Source: Anaspis maculata
Taxonomy: Eukaryota > Arthropoda > Insecta > Coleoptera > Scraptiidae
NCBI GenBank assembly: GCA_949128115.1
Contig: OX421966.1
Coordinates: 65,965,416 to 66,029,415, forward strand
Direction of reading: 5' to 3'
Length of the DNA stretch: 64,000 bases
In this document: positions 56,605 to 64,000 of the stretch, piece after piece
How the letters are laid out: each line of letters opens with the position of its first letter
Position numbering within the stretch: position 1 is the first letter of the stretch
The notes under the pieces: model-generated
The model's database searches: none
What the model was told of the DNA's origin: nothing
The model's input: only the letters and a program-made list of their open reading frames with translations
Program-made: the position numbers and the translations under genes

Positions 56605-58990
56605 CAGGGAGCAACAATCAGCTCAATAAGGAAATAATTGTTTCCTGGCTGGAAACTAGCTTGAAACAATCTGTGTGGCTTAGGTTTTGACATACTAATT
56701 TCCCCTCTTTCGGAAATGTCGGCGTCATGTCGCCATCATCAACAAGAAGTGCACCAGCGTGGTTTTTGCCGAATATCTTGATTTTGAGCCACCTGACAGC
56801 AAAATATGTGGGGAGTCATTTTGAAACCAATGAAATTCTCTACAGAATAGTTTGTAAATGACCTTTCTGCGACCTATGGTTTTTGAGATAGAGCTTCTGG
56901 AAGCGAAAGGCATTGTCGTAAAAGCTCCATGGCCACTTGACTCGAAAAACTAAAATGTCGATGTGACAAAAAAATTTCAAAATGAGATTTCTCGAGAATC
57001 CTTCATGCCATAGTTGCGGTGATGGTCTTAAACTCTTTATCTTGAACCGTTGATTACGAATAAAGAAAAGTCAAAAACGTCACATTGTACATATACAGGG
57101 TGTACTGAGGGAATACAATCAGATCAGAGAAATTTTACATATTTCTTCGATTTAGCCTATATGAGACACTCTAAGCACCTAACACGAGTCCAATATCAAT
57201 ATGGATTTGTTCTATAAGCTTCACTTAATACACTAAAGAAGTGGTCAGCTCACAGCTTTACTGTAAAATGTTTTGAAGGCCCTCTGAAATCATCAAAATA
57301 TTAAAAATTTACAGTACCAAGGAATGTATATAACAGTATATTATATACCAAGGGACCAAAGTGGATTTTTAATTTGGGGATTTGGACCCAAAGGGCCCCC
57401 GAGCAACAAACTTCACCCAAGGGATCAAAAATTCACTTTGGTTCCTTGGTATATAATATACTGTTACATGCATTTCTTGCTACTTTACATTTTGATGATT
57501 TCAGAGGCATGGGCGCCCGCAGGATTTTTGTCAGGGGGGGGGCAAATAGCTTTAGTTAGAGAACGTCACATACCTACCTGGCCTAATTTGCGAAGTCCTT
57601 TAAATTAGCGCCGCAGGCGAATTTTTTTTCGAATAATAATAATAATGGTGATAATAATCATTGTGCGAAAAATAAGGAAATATATTTGAAAATTAAACTT
57701 AACTTTAGAGAAATTTATTGAAATTTGAAATTTTGTACAAAATGTATAAAAATGTACTTCAAAATAGCCAGGTCAATGGTTACACTCGTTCATTATCTTG
57801 AAAAAACCCGTAGTGTTTCAAACCAGAGGTTTAGAGAATTTCAATTATTGCCATGATTGATATAGAGGTCCATTGTTACACTCGTTCATTATGTTAAAAG
57901 AAACCCCTGGTGTTTTAAACCAGAGGCAGAGGTTCAGAAAATTTCAAGTATTGCTATGATTGATATTGTTAGGTCAACATAATCATTCACCCTATATTGG
58001 GCAGTGGAGCTGGTAGCTGGAATGCACAAATTGCAGATCGTTACCTACCTACCTATCTACCTATTTTATGACTTTACGGGTAGCTATCTAATTTAGGTAG
58101 AAGCCTGATGAAATTTCGAATTGCTCTAACAATTCAAGAAAATGTAAATTACCTTCTCAAAGTTTTTTCTTTCGAAAATGATTTTTTTTTCCTTTCTCAA
58201 AAATTTTTTTTTTCGTAAGGAAGAATTTATTCAGCTGCTCCGGAGCCAGGGGGACCAAGCCCCCCCTTGCCCCCCCCCCCTCCGGGCGCCCATGTTCAGA
58301 GGGCCTTCAAAACATTTTACAGGTAGGCTGTGAGCTGACCACTTCTTGAGCGTATCAAGTGAAGCTCACAGAGCAATGCATATTCATATTGGACTCGTGA
58401 TAAGTGCTTAGAGTTTCGCATAGGCTCAATCAAAGAAATATGTCAAATTTCTCTGTTCTCATTTGATTCCCGTAGTACACCCTGTATATGTACAATGTGA
58501 CGTTTTTGACTTTCCAGTATTCGTAATCTACGGTTCAAGAGGGAGAGTTTAAGACCATCATCGCAACTTTAGCATGAAGAATTCCCGTGTAGTCACATTT
58601 TGAATTTTTTTTTTGTCACATCGACATTTTAGTTTTTCGAGTCAAGTGGCCATGGAACTTTCACGACAATGACTCTCGCTTCCAGAAGCTCTATCTCAAA
58701 GACCATAGGTCGCAGAAAATTGATTGAAAAACCAAACTGTAGGGAATTTCATAGGCTTCAACATGACTCTTCACATATTTTGCTGTCAGATGACCCAAAA
58801 TTAGGATATTTGGCAAAAAACACGCTGGTGCACTTCTTGGTGATGATGGCGACATGACGCCGACATTTCCGAAAGGGGTGAAACTAGTATGTCAAAACCT
58901 AAGCTACACAGATCGTTTTAAGCTAGTCTCCAGCCAGGAAACAATTACTTCCTTATTGTTTTCTCTGGCGCCTGGGCTATATGGACAGAG
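56605..58990. repeat. Palindrome interrupted by a hAT element
   Basis: The left arm is 56605-57302. The right arm is 57480-57507 plus 58303-58990. Both arms carry a TATACAGGGTGTACT-type sequence. The central spacer holds a smaller ~150-bp palindrome at 57320-57480 (ACAGTATATTATATACCAAG against TTGGTATATAATATACTGT). Opposed frames 56725-56913 and 58669-58857 reflect the arms only. Confidence 0.85.
57508..58294. mobile_element. 787-bp non-autonomous hAT element with exact 8-bp duplication
   Basis: Ends CATGGGCGCCCG and CGGGCGCCCATG; G-run and C-run sequences lie just inside. TTCAGAGG flanks both sides (57500-57507, 58295-58302). The opposite palindrome arm has a single TTCAGAGGGCC (inverted, about 57277-57290), confirming the insertion site. 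A ~95-bp direct duplication (TACACTCGTTCATTAT...ATGATTGATAT) occupies 57780-57970. There is no transposase. Confidence 0.9.
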
Positions 58991-59173
58991 AGCTGTAGTG
59001 GGACTCTGATACATGGTGCCTGTGCCACTCTGCGCAATATTTATTTATTTATTTATATATTCATATAACTACTTGCAGTTAATGTCAAAGGTAATGAATT
59101 AGAGGTACTTTCAAAATTAATGTCACTTATACCGTGTATCATAATTTCATTTGTTAACAAATTATAGAATTAT

Positions 59174-59400
59174 CCCGGCGTTAGCTCGGTGGGCTCCGTC
59201 TCTGGCTTCAAACCCAGAGGTCCGGAGCTCAAATCCCGCTGGGTTAGACGGCTTTTCTCTATGTGCTCTCAAGTACTTTGGCGTGTACTAACCAAGCAGT
59301 CACGTCAAGGGAGATAGGGTGAAACGGGGAAAGTCACTGCAAGGGCGCTAATGAGCTAGTACTCGATGAGCCCATGAACACCCAATTGAAAAAAGCATAA
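59174..59400 (+). mobile_element. tRNA-derived SINE
   Basis: The head CCCGGCGTTAGCTCGGTGGG...CTCAAATCCCGCTGGG can pair a full 7-bp acceptor stem (CCCGGCG with CGCTGGG). It has an anticodon arm TCTGG/CCAGA with an 8-nt loop, one more than a working tRNA, and a weak B box. A ~160-bp non-tRNA body ends in an A-rich tail. The oversized loop and the tail favour a SINE over a tRNA gene. Confidence 0.65.
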
Positions 59401-59438
59401 AATTGAATGAACAATTTGTTATATTTAAAATATCTTTC

Positions 59439-59444
59439 TTTATT
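59439..59444 (-). terminator. Candidate polyadenylation signal of the RING gene
   Basis: AATAAA on the minus strand, about 380 bp downstream of the stop codon at 59820. It is the clearest candidate in this AT-rich flank. Confidence 0.35.
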
Positions 59445-59819
59445 ATAGCTATTGGTACTAATACAATGCATTTAATGCAAATCATGTAAGTATGTATATA
59501 TTGAGGTATGGAATATGTATCACAATTATTGTTTATCAGTCAAATTACACATGAAATAATATCGAATCTTCGCGCCAACAGAAAAATAACACGAAAAGTT
59601 TTACAAATATGGAAAACCAAAATCAGCAAAATGTATAAGTAACAAATTATCACTATTATTACTTATTATTGAAAATTTTCTTGGAGCAAAAAATCCACGA
59701 TTTGTCCAAGTAACAAAATTTGATCTGGATTGACAAAATATGTCCGGAGCAGAAATAATTTGCTGCGTAAACTTCTTGTTGTGGAAGCAGAAGCCATTTT
59801 TGTTACAATAAATGAAGCA

Positions 59820-59933
59820 TTATTCCTCCCGTTTCGACTCCAACATATCAAGATAATCAAAATAACTCCTTATTCTCTCCAAGTGCTCTTCCTCCTTCCA
59901 TTGCTCGTATTGGGAGTTGTGTTTCAGCATGAC
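59820..59933 (-). CDS. RING-finger protein, terminal exon
   Basis: The exon follows a good acceptor (TTGAATTTGTGTACAG, ending at 59934) and is open in phase 0 for 37 codons to a TAA at 59822-59820. It begins VMLKHNSQYEQWKEEEHLER and ends DMLESKREE. The piece is charged and Glu/Lys-rich, likely helical. Phase 0 matches the phase-0 donor of the upstream exon at 61140, giving a 154-residue product. The larger overlapping frame (59860-59666, minus) is in a different phase and has no domain. No intermediate exon is evident in the 1.2-kb intron, but one cannot be excluded. Confidence 0.65.
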   Translation of the reverse strand, partial: VMLKHNSQYEQWKEEEHLERIRSYFDYLDMLESKREE

Positions 59934-60073
59934 CTGTACACAAATTCAACATATTAGTATCATTGCGTATATTATCCGAATCAATGTAAGTATTAAAATC
60001 AGTTTATTGTACAACGAGCAATGAAGTATGAAACTAAGCATTCCTTGAAAAGGATGATATTGAAAGTACTGTA

Positions 60074-60640
60074 TCACATCCCTGATCCTATCGTAAGAGA
60101 CAACAGAGCACTACTTATCTTATCAGTGTTCAGAGGCTGCCGAATAATCCCCCACAATATCTCGATCTCACCCAAGGCAACCTGGAGCTCTCGACAGTAC
60201 GCAGTAATCCGAACTTTTCCGTATAGCTTAAGATCGTCAACGTACATCAAAAAGTTAACCTCAACGTTTTTTACCAATGTCGTTTACATGGATATCAAGG
60301 AACAGAGACCTAGTGATATCACCCTGCGGCACTTTCGACGTCTGAATGAATCTTTGAGAACGAAAACCTTTCATTTGGCACGTACTGAAACTGGTCGGTT
60401 GAAAATTACTTGGTAAGTGTCAGGAACTGAGGAGAGAGACCGTAACTGGTGAGTTTCGCAATAAGTATGGAATGGTCACTTCTGTCCAGTCCCTTCAAGA
60501 AGTCCGTGTATATGACATCCACTTGTGCTTTTCTGTCCAATAGCTGTATGTAGCTGTATGTAACTGTAGCTTCAGCGCTGAGCCATGAAGTGCAAAAATC
60601 TAATTTCTGTCCAAATTTTCTTTCCAAAAATCTCTAACAC
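60074..60640 (-). pseudogene. LINE reverse-transcriptase fragment inside the RING gene intron
   Basis: Minus-strand translation reads LDRKAQVDVIYTDFLKGLDR (60535-60475), the first catalytic strand with DFxKxxD, then DHSILIAKLTSYGLS. A decayed SGVPQG region lies near 60310, and FLMYVDDLKLYGK, with the catalytic DD, near 60250-60210. Frameshifts and stops make it inactive. The MYxDDLKLY motif is of the Jockey/CR1 type and differs from the FADDLVI LINE at 6735. It lies in the same orientation as the host gene. Confidence 0.8.
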
Positions 60641-61139
60641 AAAACCTTGCGATCTTCTGCACTACATCAGTTGAGGGACAGACTGAATGGTTTGAAAGCA
60701 GTTTTCAAGAATGAAAATTTGCGAGATCTCTGCCTCACTCTGTATTGAAACTGGTCATATTCCAAGTTTGATCCATTGAATCCAAATATCAAAGCCCCTG
60801 GAAGCTTTCTAGTGTGAACCTCGAAATTGCAGAAAAAAGTTAATTTTCAGTTGATAGCTCTGCCACAAAATGAAGAAACTAAAAAACACTAATGATGAAG
60901 CTTGCAAAGCTAAACAAGATCTATCATGCTCTATCTAGCATTCTTCTGAGTAATAGCAAGCATTACACGCTCGTTGATTCGCTGTTGAATAAAATACTGT
61001 TATTTGTCATTCATTTGTGGTAATCTGCCAATTTTACAAGTCAGTAGTCCACAAACAATTTTTGTGCTCTACATTGAATTATACTTACAAATGAATCACA
61101 AACGGAAGCAATTATTTGATCAGAAAAGCTTCAACCTAC

Positions 61140-61490
61140 CGTATTAATGATATTGCCGGCTTCAAGCAGTAGCTTGTAATCCAATTCTGGAATCTCTGCC
61201 CGGCACAATGGGCAGCTCGTATTCTCCAGATGCCACATGTGCAGGCAGTAGTCACAAAAAACGTGCTGGCACTTGGTGAGACAGACAAACTTCGGTACTT
61301 CCAAGCAGACAGCACATTGCAGTTCTTCTCTGAGGATTTCCAAGGATTCCTCTATCAATCCAGTGTGATCCAGAAAATCGCAGATCGCTTCCTGCATGGC
61401 TTCCATGGATAGGTTGTTGGTGCCATTGACGGCGACTTTGATGGTTTGCCTGAAGTCTTCCGTGGTTTCAATTGCGCCGGAGAAAACCAT
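61140..61490 (-). CDS. RING-finger (C3HC4) protein, probable E3 ubiquitin ligase, first coding exon
   Basis: The ATG at 61490-61488 has a good context (TCTCAAAATGG). The exon encodes 117 residues. Residues 1-57 contain an Asn/Thr-bearing start and a helical acidic stretch (LSMEAMQEAICDFLDHTGLI). A canonical RING follows with zinc ligands Cys59, Cys62, Cys74, His76, Cys79, Cys82, Cys93 and Cys96 (QCAVCLEV, CQHVFCDYC, CPLC). The Leu after the second ligand and the Pro in CPLC, which contact E2 enzymes in active RINGs, are present, so E3 activity is plausible by family. The donor GTAGGT at 61139-61134 gives a phase-0 junction with the exon at 59933. No nuclear signal, transmembrane segment or other named domain is visible, and I do not recognise a specific orthologue. 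Confidence 0.85.
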
Positions 61491-62030
61491 TTTGAGATGT
61501 TAACTTTGAAAGCACTCGGGAGTCACTATTATGCCTTCTTGGAGCAATCAGGCCACGTTGCTTGTCGACTTGAAACTGAGCACTGAGGGCCAAATTCTGA
61601 GACGCCACTCATCCTACACTGTCACTCATTCTTCACTGAACTTACCCTAGCACAATGGAATTTTTACCTGAAACTATTGTGTTGGGGAATTGAATAGATT
61701 TCCCGACCCTAAGCGTCAGGTAGAAAACACGGGGAGGTTTCTTGTATAGAATTCGTGAGACAATGTAAAACGGATTGGAATGTTCTAGACTTCTCTTTTT
61801 CGTCCCGGATATTGGATTGAATTTTGAACTCATACCAAGTATTTCATGCCTGTGAAACTTGTTTTATCAGTGTTCGGTTTGAAAAAATGAAGAAATGAAA
61901 AAAAGTTTTTGTAAACTTGTTTTGAGCAATATGTTCGGGACTTGCACGGGCATGGCTTCTGAAATTGTATACAGGTTGCGTGTCTGGAAACTTTCCAGCC
62001 CTGATTTTTCGCCGTCACAATTATTCTTTG
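61491..62030. other. Upstream flank of the RING gene
   Basis: No TATA box or CpG island is evident. Short frames have no domain. The promoter must lie here or further up. Confidence 0.35.
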
Positions 62031-62084
62031 GAAACCGCCGAAACAGATCGATTTTGTTTCAAGGGGGACATCTGAGACATATAT

Positions 62085-62900
62085 TGCCTAATTTTCACCT
62101 TCAACCCCTTCGATCCCACCTCACCCTACTTCAAAATTTCAAATAGCATCATTTTTCTTGTGATACATGAAATTGAAAGCAAGAAAAGTCTCCTACCGTC
62201 AAACATATTTCTATTTTTTTTTTAACCACTCCCTCAACTCTCGTGAGAATTCCCTCTTTGTTAATGAAAAGGAAATTTTTCCCCTATAACTCCTGATTCT
62301 TGAAGGAATCGATTTTCAGCATTAATAGTTTGATTCTTATTTCAATATGACCAAATTTTCATTCTCAGCCCTTTCGTCCCCACCAAACCCTATTTTAAAG
62401 TTTCAAATAGCTTTACCCGAGGCTTCACCTATCCTATGTCACACATCAAATTCAAGTGATGAAGTTCTCTTCTTGCTAAACATATTTCGAATTTTCTATA
62501 ACCACCACAACCTTTCTGAGAATCCTCTGTTATTGAAAGGAAAGTTCTTCCTCTACCAACTCCCGATTCTTGAAAAATGGACTTTCAGCAAAAATGAATC
62601 GATTTTCATTTGAAGACATCTGAGACACGTATGGCAAAATTTTCATCTTCAACCCCTTCGCCGCCACCCACCCACTCCCAAATTTGAAACAACATAACCT
62701 ATCTTGTGATACTTACATCAAATTGAATGTATGATAAATCTCTCTTTCTGTGGAAAATCATCCCAAATTTCTCAAGCAAACCACTCCTAGAGTCACGCCC
62801 TTACCCTTCTCCAAAATTCTCCTCAATTTCTAGTAGAAATTTTCCAGAAAAACACAGAATACATGTTTTGTTACACTTTCTTTTTCACTTTCTTTTTCCG
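62085..62900 (+). repeat. Three-unit degenerate tandem repeat, ~265-285-bp monomer
   Basis: AATTTTCACCTTCAACCCCT (62090), AAATTTTCATTCTCAGCCCT (62352) and AAATTTTCATCTTCAACCCC (62637) each start a unit. Each is followed in the same order by a CAAATTTGAAA-like block, a TTGTGATAC block, an AAACATATTTC block, AACCACTCC, and CTCCTGATTCTTGAA (weak in unit 3). A satellite-like monomer, no coding frame. Confidence 0.6.
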
Positions 62901-63278
62901 GTCCTAAGCCAGGCCGGATATTCATTTTCAAGTGTAAAATTCTCGGAAAACTCAGATATTATGACAGAAATGGTCGAAAAATGTTCACGAGCACTTACCC
63001 TTCGCTTAAAAATGATTGCTGTAAATTTGTTCACAAGCTAAAGAGTTGGAAATGTGCAATTTTCTACAATAAACCAAATTGGGGAGAAGGAAAAGCGAGT
63101 GAGGCAGTAAGACGCATTGATGCATGGATATGAAGGTGAACGATCTGAAACTGGCACCACAGAAAGATTGAAAATAATTTGCAGAGTATTGAGAATTTCG
63201 GAAATTTGAAGTTTTCGGGAAAACCTCAAATCACTCACCAAATCATCTTATTGTTGTAGAAATGTTCAGTCAAGCTCC

Positions 63279-63315
63279 ACTTGAAAGGGGGACTGTGGGT
63301 GAAATTTTGTGTCAA
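63279..63315. mobile_element. Terminus of the GGGGACTGTGGGT foldback family
   Basis: TTGAAAGGGGGACTGTGGGT and AAATTTTGTGTCAAT match the ends of the element at 34690-37066. Beyond about 35 bp the similarity fades, and no second end is seen before the window closes. Confidence 0.55.
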
Positions 63316-63643
63316 TGGGATACTTGCCTAATTTTTTTTATTGGCTTAATCGATAGTATGGTTAAAAATAATGTACCCGTATTTTTTCTTTTTCCTAAAT
63401 TCCCAAAATTGCGGCCGCAATGCGTGTTTTAAAAATATATTTGTGACGTCACAAATATATTAGATATAGAACATAGAAGGACTCTTTTTCCTCGTTGGGT
63501 TGGCAATGATATAACGTCGCCAAGGTGCCGTTTTCAAACAACAAGATCTGAGTCTGACTGACAACGTCAAACCGCCGACCGTAATTTCTTCCTGTGCCCT
63601 TTTTTTGCCTTTGACTGCTTTGATCGAGGCTTTGATCTACGCG

Positions 63644-63701
63644 GTAAGTACCTACTCGTTTTGTTTATTCCTTGTTCAACCTAACTAGTCTCTTTCTTTA
63701 G
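63644..63701 (+). other. Candidate 58-nt spliceosomal intron
   Basis: GTAAGTACC at the 5' end, a CTAAC branch-point sequence at 63681-63685, and TCTCTTTCTTTAG at the 3' end are close to ideal. The flanking exon frames are open upstream but stop after a few codons downstream, so it may join noncoding 5' exons. An ATG at 63736 opens about 40 codons (MFVTRALTWLTLGF...) and AATAAA lies near 63970. A transcript at the window edge is likely, but its product is unknown. Confidence 0.35.
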
Positions 63702-64000
63702 TCTTCAGTGCTGTCCACCTAAAAGCCTTTCGCATGTTTGTCACCCGTGCTCTGACCTGGCTGACCCTCGGCTTCATTTCGGACATCAGTGTTCCTGCTT
63801 CCCACATTTTATTTGGAGATCCATCGCGTCCTCCCCACATGGATCTCTTGTAGCTCTAGAGTATTACCTATCCGGAATTGTATGCTAATGATGAACCTAT
63901 AAAAGCTCACTGTTCACTTTCAGCCTCTTATTTCTGTGCTATTGGTGATCCTCCAGATTTTCCCCTCGAAATAAATTATCTCGACTGAGACAGTGTTATA

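Noticed and set aside
59174..59245. Possible tRNA gene
   Set aside because: 8-nt anticodon loop, weak B box and a SINE-like body and A-rich tail behind it.

Overview
This window looks like AT-rich animal nuclear DNA, most likely from an insect. The evidence is interrupted genes with canonical splice sites, a Runt-domain exon of the insect runt/RUNX type, and a dense load of LINE, Ty3/gypsy, Penelope-like, Tc1/mariner and hAT remnants. Many short elements end in TATACAGGGTG-like termini, which would suit a hemipteran, but I cannot fix the species. No operons, CRISPR arrays, rRNA genes or convincing functional tRNA genes are visible.

Two cellular genes can be supported. (1) On the minus strand, 11612-11216 is the first coding exon of a RUNX/runt transcription factor. 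It ends at the conserved splice site inside the Runt domain. The remaining exons are not in the window, so the next intron exceeds 11 kb. A 1.35-kb CpG-rich island at 28.13-29.48 kb lies upstream of it in the sense of transcription and could be its promoter. (2) On the minus strand, 61490-61140 joined to 59933-59820 forms a small two-exon gene for a C3HC4 RING-finger protein of 154 residues. Its 1.2-kb intron carries a dead LINE fragment. A canonical 58-nt intron at 63644-63701 (+) hints at a further transcript at the right edge.

Layout. 0-9 kb: a MITE end, a broken gypsy pol, two LINE fragments and a degenerate ~30-bp minisatellite. 9.7-14 kb: single-copy-looking DNA, a Tc1 relic, the Runt exon, and a complete 1975-bp hAT-type element with an exact 8-bp target duplication. 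14-16.9 kb: a three-way-junction palindrome and a MITE. 17-28 kb: a low-copy direct-repeat family, small MITEs, two head-to-head Penelope endonuclease pieces with a possible hammerhead remnant, a rearranged LINE and another palindrome. 28-29.5 kb: the CpG island. 29.5-38.6 kb: a 9-kb nested foldback, palindrome within palindrome, with an R1-type LINE tail at its core. 38.6-52 kb: more palindromes, SINEs, a Tc1 transposon and a small hAT. 52-59 kb: single-copy-looking DNA, a ~53-bp minisatellite and a palindrome with a hAT inserted in one arm. 59-64 kb: a SINE, the RING gene, a three-unit tandem repeat and a possible exon.

The striking theme is long diverged inverted repeats: seven or more loci with arms of 0.2-1.8 kb. 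In several cases one arm keeps the empty site of an insertion present in the other arm, so the order of events can be read from a single sequence. If transcribed, these loci would make long hairpin RNAs. All similarity and identity statements here are by eye.
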